58,685 nucleotides of DNA from a virus. The number at the start of each line of letters is the position of its first letter. The first letter of the stretch is position 1. The position numbers were made by a program, and so were the translations under genes. Below are positions 49,524 through 58,533 of this stretch, piece by piece. The stretch lies in the IMG/VR virus record IMGVR_UViG_3300027749_004991, positions 1 to 58,685 of that record; one strand, written 5' to 3'. The notes under the pieces are model-generated. The model was not told where the DNA came from and made no database searches. It saw nothing but the letters and a program-made list of their open reading frames with translations.

Positions 49524-49547
49524 TTTAGATAACACTACCTATAGACT
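49520..49547 (+). promoter_or_regulatory. Sigma70-like promoter for gp55
   Basis: TTGATT (49520-49525), 16-base spacer, TAGACT (49542-49547), six bases including AAGGG, ATG at 49554. Confidence 0.55.
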
Positions 49548-49553
49548 AAGGGT

Positions 49554-49991
49554 ATGTCGAAGGATAATTACTATGTTGACCCTACAGTCTTTAAAGCAGC
49601 TTTACAAAAATATTATGATACCGATAATATGACTGATGATTTAGCAGAAATTATTAAAAAAATTGCTTATGGATTGAGTTATAACGGATCATTCATTAAT
49701 TATACCTATAAAGATGATATGATAGGTGATGCACTAATAAAGATGTACTCTGCTTTAAAGCGTAAGAAGTACAGCTTTAAAGCAGAAACGAATCCTTTTT
49801 CATATTTTACAACAATCGCATTCAATGCTTTTGTAAATAGAATTAAAAAAGAGAAAAGACATCATGAAGCTGAAAAGAATTATAGGGAGAAAGTATATGA
49901 AGACGTTATGACTGATCCAAAGACATGTGAAAATTTTGTTTATGTGAAACCATCTCGTGATTCTGACGACGATTTCTATGATCAATATTAA
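49554..49991 (+). CDS. gp55: Late-promoter sigma factor (gp55-like)
   Basis: A 145-residue sigma-like protein. INYTYKDDMIGDALIKMYSA (about 50-69), then FKAETNPFSYFTTIAFNAFV and NRIKKEKR, matches the core-binding and -10-recognition helices of gp55. In T4 it directs RNA polymerase to TATAAATA late promoters with gp33 and the gp45 clamp. Shorter than T4 gp55 (185). It is itself preceded by a sigma70-like promoter, consistent with early-to-late control. It explains the late octamers in this window. Confidence 0.9.
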   Translation: MSKDNYYVDPTVFKAALQKYYDTDNMTDDLAEIIKKIAYGLSYNGSFINYTYKDDMIGDALIKMYSALKRKKYSFKAETNPFSYFTTIAFNAFVNRIKKEKRHHEAEKNYREKVYEDVMTDPKTCENFVYVKPSRDSDDDFYDQY

Positions 49992-51027
49992 AAAACCTCG
50001 AGTCTGTGTTATATCTGATTTACATTTGGGTGTTCATAGTAACAGCTCACAGTGGCATGATATTTCCATTAAGTGGGCTAAGTGGTTAGTCACTGAATTA
50101 GATAAACACAACATTAAAGACATTATATTCTGTGGTGATTGGCACCATAATCGAAGTGAAATATCTGTAAGCACCCTTCAGACATCGGCAGATATACTTA
50201 AAATATTCGATAAGTATAATAAAATCATGGTGTTAGGCAACCACGATGTATATTACAAGCATAGAATTGACGTTAATTCCTTGTCAATCTTTAAGGACCG
50301 TAAAAATATTACACTTATCGACAGTGTAACTACTGTAGATCTATTTGATAAGCTGATTACCTTCTGCCCATGGAATACATCCATCAATGATATACCAAAA
50401 AGCGATGTTATATTTGGTCATTTTGAGATTGAAGCGTTTAAAATGAACTCATACAAAGTTTGTGAAGAAGGAATGAGTGTGAAAGACCTCTTAGCTAGGA
50501 GCTCTCTTATTATTTCCGGGCACTTCCATCAAAGACACGAAAAACAATTCACAAAAGGTAAGATATTATATGTAGGTAATCCATTTCAAATGGATTTTGG
50601 TGATGCAGACAATTTTAAAGGTTATCATATTTTAGATATTGATACACTAAACTATAAATTTTACGAAAATACCGTATCACCTTTATATCAGAAGGTTTTA
50701 CTTAGTGAATTGATTCAAAATAATGGTATAGATGATAAAATCAGACAGTTATTTGCTAATAACATCGTAAAACTGAAAATTGATAAGAATATATCGCAAG
50801 AAGATCTATCTTTCTTAACATCTAAGCTAAATCTTCTCAAGCCAGAGAGTTTAGCTCTAGATTACGATATAAACTATAATAAAATCTCAGATGAACCTCT
50901 GGATAAAGACCTTTCAGGTATCGATATTTCGGATGCCATTACTGAATTCATTAATTTACTTGAAGTAGATGACAAGAAAGATATTCTTGAATATACTATA
51001 GACTTATTTAAACGTTGTACAACATGA
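49978..51027 (+). CDS. gp47: Recombination nuclease subunit (gp47, Mre11/SbcD-like)
   Basis: A 349-residue metallophosphoesterase nuclease starting at 49978, which overlaps the end of gp55 by 14 bases. Metal motifs: VISDLHLGVH, FCGDWHHNRS, VLGNHDVYY, FGHFEIEAF and ISGHFHQRHEKQ. With gp46 it resects double-strand ends for recombination-dependent replication and degrades host DNA. The following gp46 ATG overlaps its stop. Confidence 0.93.
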   Translation: MINIKKPRVCVISDLHLGVHSNSSQWHDISIKWAKWLVTELDKHNIKDIIFCGDWHHNRSEISVSTLQTSADILKIFDKYNKIMVLGNHDVYYKHRIDVNSLSIFKDRKNITLIDSVTTVDLFDKLITFCPWNTSINDIPKSDVIFGHFEIEAFKMNSYKVCEEGMSVKDLLARSSLIISGHFHQRHEKQFTKGKILYVGNPFQMDFGDADNFKGYHILDIDTLNYKFYENTVSPLYQKVLLSELIQNNGIDDKIRQLFANNIVKLKIDKNISQEDLSFLTSKLNLLKPESLALDYDINYNKISDEPLDKDLSGIDISDAITEFINLLEVDDKKDILEYTIDLFKRCTT

Positions 51028-52835
51028 AACATGTTACTTTTAAAAAGATAACCATTCAAAATTTTCTCTCTATTGGATCAGAGCCTGTCGCTGTTGAATT
51101 CAAAAAGGGATTACATATTTTAACCGGTAGGAATCTTGATAAACCAGATAGACAGAACGCTGTTGGTAAATCTTCTGTTGCAGATGCAATATATTTTGCT
51201 ATATTTGGTGATTCTCTACGCGAACTTAAGAAAGAACTAATCATTAACAACGTTACTGGCGGAAAGTCTCATGTTGAGCTTGATTTTGATGTTAGTTCCC
51301 CGAAAGGTAATAACTCATTTAAGATTATACGTACACTTTCACCTAATAAAGTGTTTGTCTTTAAGGATGGTGTAGATAAAACACGTGATAGTATTAGTAA
51401 TACTACAAAATACATATGTGAAGTACTAAGCGCATCACCTTCTGTCTTTCAGAACTGCGTTATTATGACGGTTAACAACGCTACACCGTTTATGGCCAAA
51501 AATAAAGTCGAAAAACGTAAGTTCATTGAAGATATTTTCGGTATGGAAGTCTTTAGCCGTATGATTTCGGCTTTGAGGCAGGAGTATAACGATGTAAAAC
51601 GTGATCATGACATCCAATTATCTAAATTGGATGAGATGTACAATACTTCTAAGACATATAACACACAGAAAGAGCTTGCTCTAAAGAAAAAGACAGATAA
51701 AAAAAATCTTTATACAGAAAGACAGCTTACAAACAAACAAAATCTCGATAGTCTCTTACAAGAAAAAATTAATTCACAAATTAACCCGGCTGATATTACT
51801 AATCTAGAAGATTCTATATCTAATCTAGATGGTAAGCTAGTTATATGTGATGATAAAATCAATACTCGCATTGGAGAAGTGAGCACTAAGCGTGCAAACT
51901 TAGACCACTTTGTAAAATCTTATAAAACAATTGGTACAACTGCAGCAACATGCCCGGTTTGTCTTAAATCTATAGATGACCATGATAAAGATGTACTTGA
52001 GCAAGAAAAGCACAAAATAAAGCAAGATATTGTTAACATTAAACAAGAAATAGAAGATGTTACAGCAGCTATTGATGAAGTAACTAATATTAAAAACAAA
52101 GTCAAGCAAGCAATACAGCTAAAGAACAAACAACTTAACGAACTTAGCTTAAAACTGCAGTATATTAATAACATCGATCAAAAGATTGTACAAATTCAAA
52201 AATGGCAACAAGAGCTCAATAAGGATATTGAATTATTGGATGACAGTAGTACAGAATTTGATACGCTAATTGAAAGTAACCTTACCCGTATTGATGAGCT
52301 AGAGCAGTTAGTTAAAGGTATAGCTAAAAAGCTAAGTCAGTTGGATATTGTCAAGTTCGTAGTGAGTGAAGAAGGTGTAAAATCTTATATCGTTAATAAA
52401 CTACTTGAACTTCTCAATTCCAAACTATTTTATTACTTGAAGCGTTTAGATTCGAACTCAGTTTGTGTTTTCGATGAATATTTCGAAGAACAAATTGTTA
52501 ATGAAGAGAATAAGATATGCTCTTACTTTAACTTCTCTGGAGCTGAGCGTAAATCAATCGATCTTGCATGCTTGTTCGCGTTTTCTGATATCAGACGTAT
52601 ACAAGGCGGTGTTAGTTACAATATCTCACTTTATGATGAGCTATTCGACTCGTCTTTTGATGAAAAGGGTATTGAGCTCATAACAGAGATATTAAAGGAA
52701 CGTGTAGATTCGTTAGGTGAGTGTGCCATTGTTATATCTCACCGTAAAGAATCTCTAAAGGCTGTTACTGGTGATGTTATTTATCTAGAGAAGTCAGGTG
52801 GTATTACAAGAAGAGTTGAACACCCTGATTATTAA
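51024..52835 (+). CDS. gp46: Recombination nuclease ATPase (gp46, Rad50/SbcC-like)
   Basis: A 603-residue SMC-like ATPase (start 51024). The P-loop lies in RQNAVGKSSVADAIYFAIFG with an extended loop before it, and a long coiled coil has the zinc-hook ATCPVCLKSIDDHD near the middle. The C-terminal signature is YFNFSGAERKSIDLACLFAF with an ISLYDELFDSSFDEKG D-loop. Partner of gp47. Essential in T4 for late recombination-driven replication. Confidence 0.92.
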   Translation: MKHVTFKKITIQNFLSIGSEPVAVEFKKGLHILTGRNLDKPDRQNAVGKSSVADAIYFAIFGDSLRELKKELIINNVTGGKSHVELDFDVSSPKGNNSFKIIRTLSPNKVFVFKDGVDKTRDSISNTTKYICEVLSASPSVFQNCVIMTVNNATPFMAKNKVEKRKFIEDIFGMEVFSRMISALRQEYNDVKRDHDIQLSKLDEMYNTSKTYNTQKELALKKKTDKKNLYTERQLTNKQNLDSLLQEKINSQINPADITNLEDSISNLDGKLVICDDKINTRIGEVSTKRANLDHFVKSYKTIGTTAATCPVCLKSIDDHDKDVLEQEKHKIKQDIVNIKQEIEDVTAAIDEVTNIKNKVKQAIQLKNKQLNELSLKLQYINNIDQKIVQIQKWQQELNKDIELLDDSSTEFDTLIESNLTRIDELEQLVKGIAKKLSQLDIVKFVVSEEGVKSYIVNKLLELLNSKLFYYLKRLDSNSVCVFDEYFEEQIVNEENKICSYFNFSGAERKSIDLACLFAFSDIRRIQGGVSYNISLYDELFDSSFDEKGIELITEILKERVDSLGECAIVISHRKESLKAVTGDVIYLEKSGGITRRVEHPDY

Positions 52836-52838
52836 TCA

Positions 52839-52868
52839 TTGATTTCTGTATAATATATATTATATATT
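52839..52868 (+). promoter_or_regulatory. Sigma70-like promoter for 52874 glycosyltransferase
   Basis: TTGATT (52839-52844), 18-base spacer, TATATT (52863-52868), five bases, ATG at 52874. The spacer holds a 16-base AT palindrome (52849-52864). Confidence 0.5.
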
Positions 52869-52873
52869 AGTAA

Positions 52874-54079
52874 ATGTTATCTGTTAACCCTTTTCCACAG
52901 CCAATTGCTCAACCACACGCACCGCTGTGGGGCCCCGTACCAACTATTGCTAATAATCCTCAGCCAGCAGAAATGGCTCTACCGAGATATGTAAATTATC
53001 TCGCTGATTATGGTGGTTGTGGTTTCTGGCGTATTATCTGGCCTGAAATGTTAATTAACGCTTCTGGGAGGGGTTGCTCTTCATCTCTAACAGCAATGGT
53101 GTTTAATCCAGAATGGTATAGAGGTGTTAAGGCTGTTAAATTACAAAGACAAGCTTCAAATGATCAAAAAGAGTTTGTTAAGTACCTTAAGAGCATTCAA
53201 AAAGATTTAGGATTTAAGATTATTTACGAAGTTGATGATGTTGTATTTAAAGAAGAAATACCTGACTATAACAAATTCAAATCAGCATTTGATACAGATG
53301 AAATTCGTAATAACTGTATTGAAATAATTAAACTATGCGATGAAGTTACAGTGACATGTGACTATATGCGCAAATTGTATATAGAAAAAACCGGTAAAAA
53401 GGAAATTACGGTTATTCCAAACTTTGTTCCTATCTCATGGATGGGTCACTATTACGACAAGCGTAAAATTTGGGATATGTACGATAAGTACAAGAAGAAG
53501 CCACGTGTTCTATACACTGGTTCAGGTGCTCACTACGACGTTGACATGAAAAATAATGGTGTGGATGATTTCTCACACGTTATTGACTTCGTAAGAAATA
53601 CTATTGATAAGTATCAGTGGGTATTCGTTGGTTCTTATCCTCCTGGCCTTTCACCTTACGTTCAAAACAATCAAATTGAATTCCATCCATGGCAGACACT
53701 AGCAGATTATCCTGCTTTCATTAGTAGCCTTAATGCTCAAGCTATGATTGCACCGTTAATGGATAATAACTTTAATAGATCAAAGTCTGATATTAAGTTT
53801 ATTGAAGCTTGTGTGTTGGGTTTACCTTGTTTGGTACAAGATATGGAAACCTATAAGTATGCTCCTGATTTCCTTAAGTTTAAGACCGGAGATGACCTAG
53901 GAGTTAAGCTAGAAGCAATTCTCAAGAATAAAGCTGCATATTATCGCAACGTAGACATGTTTAGACACATAGGTACACAACGATTCCTTGAGTTGCCTGA
54001 AAATATTGGCTGTCACCTTGAAGCTCTCAATACACCTTTCGGTTCTCCAGAGCGAAAATATTTGAAAAGATGGAATTGA
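52874..54079 (+). CDS. GT-B glycosyltransferase in the replication block
   Basis: A 401-residue GT-B enzyme (family 4-like): YLADYGGCGFWRIIWPEMLI near the start, YEVDDVVFKEEIP, TVIPNFVP at the domain junction, RVLYTGSGAHYDVD opening the donor domain, and IKFIEACVLGLPCLVQDME near the C-terminus. It is separated from the minus-strand glycan cluster by 20 kb, sits alone between gp46 and gp43, and has its own early-type promoter. T4 places alpha-glucosyltransferase nearby in the same block, so a DNA-base target is possible. This is inference. Confidence 0.8.
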   Translation: MLSVNPFPQPIAQPHAPLWGPVPTIANNPQPAEMALPRYVNYLADYGGCGFWRIIWPEMLINASGRGCSSSLTAMVFNPEWYRGVKAVKLQRQASNDQKEFVKYLKSIQKDLGFKIIYEVDDVVFKEEIPDYNKFKSAFDTDEIRNNCIEIIKLCDEVTVTCDYMRKLYIEKTGKKEITVIPNFVPISWMGHYYDKRKIWDMYDKYKKKPRVLYTGSGAHYDVDMKNNGVDDFSHVIDFVRNTIDKYQWVFVGSYPPGLSPYVQNNQIEFHPWQTLADYPAFISSLNAQAMIAPLMDNNFNRSKSDIKFIEACVLGLPCLVQDMETYKYAPDFLKFKTGDDLGVKLEAILKNKAAYYRNVDMFRHIGTQRFLELPENIGCHLEALNTPFGSPERKYLKRWN

Positions 54080-54080
54080 G

Positions 54081-54108
54081 TTGATTTCAGATAAAATCTC
54101 TATATTAT
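54081..54108 (+). promoter_or_regulatory. Sigma70-like promoter for gp43
   Basis: TTGATT (54081-54086), 16-base spacer, TATTAT (54103-54108), nine bases, ATG at 54118. The palindrome CTCTATATTATAGAG (54098-54112) covers the -10 box. Confidence 0.55.
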
Positions 54109-54117
54109 AGAGTAGAG

Positions 54118-56682
54118 ATGTACAGAAATGCAGTTTACAATAGCCGTAATCAATCATTACGGCTATTTACTTGGGATGAATCCGGGAAACGTATAGATTA
54201 CGATGTGTCTATATCACCATACCTTTATGTCGAGGATTCGAGAGGTGACAAAACCTCAATTTTCAATACAAAGTTGAGGAAGCGCTCATTCAATAACTCT
54301 TACGAACGTAATAAGTTCATACAAGACTCCGGTATCAAGCGAGTGTATGAAAACATGCCTGTAGTTCAGCAATTTCTTGTTGACTCTTACGGTAAGGAGA
54401 ATGAACTGGATGATTTCGCTAAGTTCGATCTGAAGGTAATGTATATAGACATTGAGACTTACTCGGTTGACTCATTCCCTGATATTGATAACCCTGAGCA
54501 TACTGTTAACGTAATAACTTGCTACGATACGTTTAGTAAGAAGTTCTATACGTTTGGTCTCAAGCCGTATAACGTGACTCAATCAAATGTAGTTTATACT
54601 CATTGCAAAAATGAGCGTGATCTGTTCATTAAGTTCTTAGATCATATGTCTAAAGACTTTCCTGATATTCTTAGCGGGTGGAACAGTGAAGGTTTCGACA
54701 TTCCTTACATCGTAAATAGATGTGAGAGAATTTTAGGTGAAGAATATGTTGCATCGCTTTCACCATTAAAAAAAGTCTACTACAGAGACATTAAAGGTAA
54801 GTTCGGTAAAGCTGCTAAGAGATATTATATTGAAGGCATTGCTTGTATTGACTACTTGGATATTTACAGACGATTCTGTTTTACTCTTAGAGAGTCATAC
54901 AAGCTAAATGCTATTGCTGAGCTAGAATTAGGTGAGAAGAAGGTTGATTACGGTGATATCGATCTTGCAACTTTAGCAGATACTGACTGGCAGAAGTTCA
55001 TTGACTATAACATTCAAGACGTTAACCTGTTAGTTAAGCTAGAAGAGAAGCTACAGTATATTTCTCTACTCAGAATGCTTTCTTATGTAGGACTCACAAC
55101 ACTAGAAGGTGCAATGGGTACTCTGTCTGTGATTAACGGTGCTCTAGCAATTAGAGCGCGTAATCGCGGTGAGGTTATATCTACATTCATTAGATCCGGA
55201 GCTGATTCAAAGAATCCAGGTGCATATGTATCTGAACCGAAAAAAGGATTTAAAGAAAATATTGTTTCATTTGATGCTAACTCACTGTATCCAAATGTTA
55301 TGATCGCGCTAAATCTCTCACCTGAAACTAAGGTAGGTAGAATCGTCAATAACAAAGATGGTACAATTGAAGTTCAGCATGTATCTGGTAAAGCGTATGA
55401 ATTGACTAAAGAAAAGTTTGCACAATTCATACAAAATGAGCGTCTAGCTATTACAAAGGCTGGATTCCTTTTCTCACAGAAAAAGAAAGGTATTATACCT
55501 GAATTTCTCGATTATTATTATCAAGAGCGTGTAAAGATACAGAAAGAGCTATTTGAATATGAGAAAAAATTATCAACTCTTCCATCATTTGATCCTAAGT
55601 ATCGTGAAATTAAGTTTACTGTTGAGAGACTTAATACAAAGCAGTTAGTTATTAAGATTTTGATTAACTCGTGTTATGGATACATGGGCAACAAACAAGC
55701 TCCTATCGGTGATGACGATATTGCATCTTCTGTAACGCTTACAGGTCAAGCTGTTATTAAGCATGCAGGTAAACTACTTCAAGACTATTTAAGAGAGTAT
55801 CACAATATAACTAATGCTACGGTATTAGATGAGAGTTGGGTTTACAGTGATACAGATAGCTGTTATTTCTCATTAGGTTGTATTCAGGATCAAGTACCTC
55901 TAATGAAGGGTGACGAGATTAATCCTGAGTTCTATAATACAGTTGAAAGACTTAATGATTACCTAAATGCAGGTATTAAAACGTGGGCAGAAAAGTCTCT
56001 TCGAACAGAGAATAGTAGATTCATCTTTAAGCGAGAGTTCATTGGTGATGTTGGCGTATTCTTGCAGAAGAAAAGATACGTTTTGCATATTCTTGATAAC
56101 AAGGGTATTAAAACTAACAAGTATAAGTATACAGGTGTCGAAGTTGTGCGTACAACTATGCCAGATGCAATTAAGCCATACGCAAAACGAATCATTGAGA
56201 CTATGTTTAAGACAAAATCTCTTAAGAAGACAAACGAAGTTTTATCGGAAACTTACGAGAAGTTTAAGAGTCTTGGACCTCAAGAAATTGCTTTTGTTAT
56301 GGGTCTAAGAGGGTACGAAAAGTATGCAAGTCAGTGTAAGGAATTCATAACAGCAAAAGGAATGCCTGTACATGTTAAATCTGCATACTTGCATAATCAC
56401 CTTATGAACAATGTGTATAAGGTAAATCGTTCTGAAGACATTGTATCCGGTGACAAGGTTAGGTATGTATATCTAGAAAAGCCTAATAAGTATGGATTGA
56501 GCTCTATAGGATTTAAATATGATTACCCAATTGAATTTAAGCATGAATTTAAAATTGACTATGATAAGATGTTTGAAAAGATTTTGTTTGAGTCAATTAA
56601 GCGATTCTATGAAGCGGTTTCATGGCAGATTAGAAAGCCGTCTGAAAATGTAAAAACAGATTTGTTCGAACTATTTGCATAG
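54118..56682 (+). CDS. gp43: Family B DNA polymerase (gp43-like)
   Basis: An 854-residue replicative polymerase with proofreading. Exonuclease motifs: MYIDIETYS, SGWNSEGFDIPYIVNR and YNIQDVNLLVKLEE. Polymerase motifs: DANSLYPNVMIALNLS (A), KILINSCYGYMGNK (B) and YSDTDSCYF (C). Slightly shorter than T4 (898). A purine-rich GAGTAGAG precedes the ATG. A palindrome over the promoter could serve autoregulation, which T4 gp43 achieves by binding its own mRNA. Confidence 0.96.
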   Translation: MYRNAVYNSRNQSLRLFTWDESGKRIDYDVSISPYLYVEDSRGDKTSIFNTKLRKRSFNNSYERNKFIQDSGIKRVYENMPVVQQFLVDSYGKENELDDFAKFDLKVMYIDIETYSVDSFPDIDNPEHTVNVITCYDTFSKKFYTFGLKPYNVTQSNVVYTHCKNERDLFIKFLDHMSKDFPDILSGWNSEGFDIPYIVNRCERILGEEYVASLSPLKKVYYRDIKGKFGKAAKRYYIEGIACIDYLDIYRRFCFTLRESYKLNAIAELELGEKKVDYGDIDLATLADTDWQKFIDYNIQDVNLLVKLEEKLQYISLLRMLSYVGLTTLEGAMGTLSVINGALAIRARNRGEVISTFIRSGADSKNPGAYVSEPKKGFKENIVSFDANSLYPNVMIALNLSPETKVGRIVNNKDGTIEVQHVSGKAYELTKEKFAQFIQNERLAITKAGFLFSQKKKGIIPEFLDYYYQERVKIQKELFEYEKKLSTLPSFDPKYREIKFTVERLNTKQLVIKILINSCYGYMGNKQAPIGDDDIASSVTLTGQAVIKHAGKLLQDYLREYHNITNATVLDESWVYSDTDSCYFSLGCIQDQVPLMKGDEINPEFYNTVERLNDYLNAGIKTWAEKSLRTENSRFIFKREFIGDVGVFLQKKRYVLHILDNKGIKTNKYKYTGVEVVRTTMPDAIKPYAKRIIETMFKTKSLKKTNEVLSETYEKFKSLGPQEIAFVMGLRGYEKYASQCKEFITAKGMPVHVKSAYLHNHLMNNVYKVNRSEDIVSGDKVRYVYLEKPNKYGLSSIGFKYDYPIEFKHEFKIDYDKMFEKILFESIKRFYEAVSWQIRKPSENVKTDLFELFA

Positions 56683-56710
56683 TAGATTTTTAAAACACAT
56701 TGAGTAAATA
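56683..56710 (+). promoter_or_regulatory. Sigma70-like promoter for 56717 gene
   Basis: TAGATT (56683-56688), 16-base spacer, TAAATA (56705-56710), six bases, ATG at 56717. Weak boxes, consistent spacing. Confidence 0.4.
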
Positions 56711-56716
56711 AACAAT

Positions 56717-56974
56717 ATGGAATATTTGGATAAACCACTACACGACGGTACCTCAAACGCACACCCTGCATACTGGAGAGGTAAAGCACAAGGCATTAAT
56801 GATATGCTCAAGATTGTATCGGATGTCATGATGGGACACGATAACGGTTCAGGTATAAATAACAACCCTACCATTGAATCTATGAGACGTGGATTACTTA
56901 CCTGGCGCGATGAACTAGATAAGTACACTGAGCTCAAAAATAAGAAAGAAAAAGTAGATAAGTCTGAGAAGTAA
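56717..56974 (+). CDS. Small helical protein of unknown function
   Basis: An 85-residue protein (MEYLDKPLHDGTSNAHPAYW) with a charged helical C-terminus (ELKNKKEKVDKSEK). No family recognised. It follows gp43 after 34 bases, has a weak promoter of its own and is probably expressed early with replication genes. Confidence 0.6.
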   Translation: MEYLDKPLHDGTSNAHPAYWRGKAQGINDMLKIVSDVMMGHDNGSGINNNPTIESMRRGLLTWRDELDKYTELKNKKEKVDKSEK

Positions 56975-56982
56975 TATATAAT
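56955..56982 (+). promoter_or_regulatory. Sigma70-like promoter for 56990 gene
   Basis: TAGATA (56955-56960), 16-base spacer, TATAAT (56977-56982), seven bases, ATG at 56990. Confidence 0.5.
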
Positions 56983-56989
56983 TGTTTAT

Positions 56990-57334
56990 ATGAGTAACAT
57001 TAAAACAATCGTTGATCACATCGGACGTACTGTTGTAGGTGAAGAAGTTTCTAGTACCGCAGAAACACTGACTCTTAACAACCCAGTAATTATTCACGTT
57101 CAGCCAAATCCACAAACTAACCAGCTACAGGTTCAATCCTTCCCTTACATGTTTATGGAATTTATTAAACCATCTGCTAGAGATACCAATCAGTGGACGT
57201 TTAATAAGAGTAATATTGTTATTTCAACTGTAGAGCTTGATGACAATATTATTGCACAGTATCGTGCAATAAACAACCCAATCCCACAGCAGCCACAAGC
57301 TGACGCAGAAGTTATACGGTTGTTTGAAGACTGA
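56990..57334 (+). CDS. Small phage protein of unknown function
   Basis: A 114-residue protein. KTIVDHIGRTVVGEEVSSTA, then NPVIIHVQPNPQTNQLQVQS and FPYMFMEFIKP, suggests a small beta-barrel (possibly Sm-like). Similar small proteins are found near recA/uvsX in T4-like marine phages, by my recollection. It ends before a strong terminator. Function unknown. Confidence 0.6.
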   Translation: MSNIKTIVDHIGRTVVGEEVSSTAETLTLNNPVIIHVQPNPQTNQLQVQSFPYMFMEFIKPSARDTNQWTFNKSNIVISTVELDDNIIAQYRAINNPIPQQPQADAEVIRLFED

Positions 57335-57355
57335 TAGTCGATTACATATCATATG

Positions 57356-57386
57356 AAAAGCCTGTTAGATACTCTAACAGGCTTTT
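57356..57386 (+). terminator. Rho-independent terminator before uvsX
   Basis: Perfect 13-bp stem (AAAAGCCTGTTAG with CTAACAGGCTTTT), 5-base loop and a TTTT tail. Separates the gp43 operon from uvsX. Confidence 0.85.
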
Positions 57387-57400
57387 CTCATTTAACTTAC

Positions 57401-57428
57401 TTGATATCTAATGATATTGTGTTATACT
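57401..57428 (+). promoter_or_regulatory. Sigma70-like promoter for uvsX
   Basis: TTGATA (57401-57406), 16-base spacer, TATACT (57423-57428), seven bases, ATG at 57436. It follows the terminator directly. Confidence 0.7.
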
Positions 57429-57435
57429 ATATGTA

Positions 57436-58533
57436 ATGAGTAAATTTGATGATAAAGAAATAGATAAGGCATTAGCTGAAATTGATGAGGTAAATCCGTT
57501 TGCAACCTATCTTAGCGATAGTACTCTTAGTAGAGTTGGTGGGTGGGTCGATACTGGTAGTTATGTACTCAATGCTATTATATCTGGCTCAATTCATGGC
57601 GGTATTCCTAAGGGCCGAGTTACTATGCTAGCTGGTGAGTCAATGACAGGCAAGTCGTTGTTCGTACAAAAGATTCTAGCAAAAGCTCAGCAAGAGGGAT
57701 TGATACCTGTTATTTTCGATACTGAAAACGCTATTGATCCAGAAGGTGCTGCTAGAATAGGCCTTGATATTGCTAAAGTAAAGTATGTACCTTGTATTAG
57801 CATTGAACAGACACGTAATGCATTGTTCAAATTCCTCACTGCTGTTAAGGAAAAGAAGCTCGAAGGTAAGTTTATTATAGCAATTGATTCCCTTGGTAAC
57901 TTGCAGAGTGAATTGGAGCTCGCAAGAATGGGTAAAGATAGTACTTCATCAGACATGGGTACTAAAGCACGTGCAATGAAGTCTCTTATGCAGACGTGTA
58001 CTAACTTAGGAGCTGTTACTCAAACAACTATACTTTGCACTAACCATGTGTATGATGACCCAACTGCTATGTTCCCGTCTATTGAAAAGCATATGCCAGG
58101 CGGTAAGTCGTGTGTGTATCTTCCATCCGTTACAGTTCAACTCGCCCGTAAGCCGATGAAGTCGGATGACGGTAAAACAACTGATGGAGAGCTTGCAGTT
58201 GGTCAGAAATCTTATGCTGGTATCATTATTAGAGCGCTTACTCGTAAGAATCGTTTCATTAAGCAATACCTTGAAGGTGAAATGTACCTGTCGTTTGCAA
58301 ACGGTTTGGATAGATACTATGGTTTGTTAGATCTAGCTGTTGGCCTTGGTGTCATTTCACAAAATGGAGCGACTTACGCTCTTGAAGATGGAACTAAGAT
58401 AGGATATTATAAGAATTTCAGAAAGGATAAAGAATTATGGGAAACTAAAATTCTACCTAGACTGGAAGAACGTATAAAAGGCGAGTGGTCGTATAGCAAT
58501 CTTGAAGTAGATGAAATTCCTGAAGAACTATGA
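57436..58533 (+). CDS. uvsX: Recombinase (UvsX, RecA family)
   Basis: A 365-residue RecA-family strand-exchange protein: Walker [15 protein letters not shown] (about 65-78), [30 protein letters not shown] (Walker B) and [17 protein letters not shown]. It forms filaments on single-stranded DNA with UvsY to start recombination-dependent replication. Its stop overlaps the queC start. Confidence 0.94.
   Translation: MSKFDDKEIDKALAEIDEVNPFATYLSDSTLSRVGGWVDTGSYVLNAIISGSIHGGIPKGRVTMLAGESMTGKSLFVQKILAKAQQEGLIPVIFDTENAIDPEGAARIGLDIAKVKYVPCISIEQTRNALFKFLTAVKEKKLEGKFIIAIDSLGNLQSELELARMGKDSTSSDMGTKARAMKSLMQTCTNLGAVTQTTILCTNHVYDDPTAMFPSIEKHMPGGKSCVYLPSVTVQLARKPMKSDDGKTTDGELAVGQKSYAGIIIRALTRKNRFIKQYLEGEMYLSFANGLDRYYGLLDLAVGLGVISQNGATYALEDGTKIGYYKNFRKDKELWETKILPRLEERIKGEWSYSNLEVDEIPEEL

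Noticed and set aside
52849-52864. AT palindrome upstream of the 52874 gene as a specific operator
   Set aside because: TATAATATATATTATA is simple alternating AT sequence and lacks the CTC...GAG arms of the queD and gp43 palindromes.
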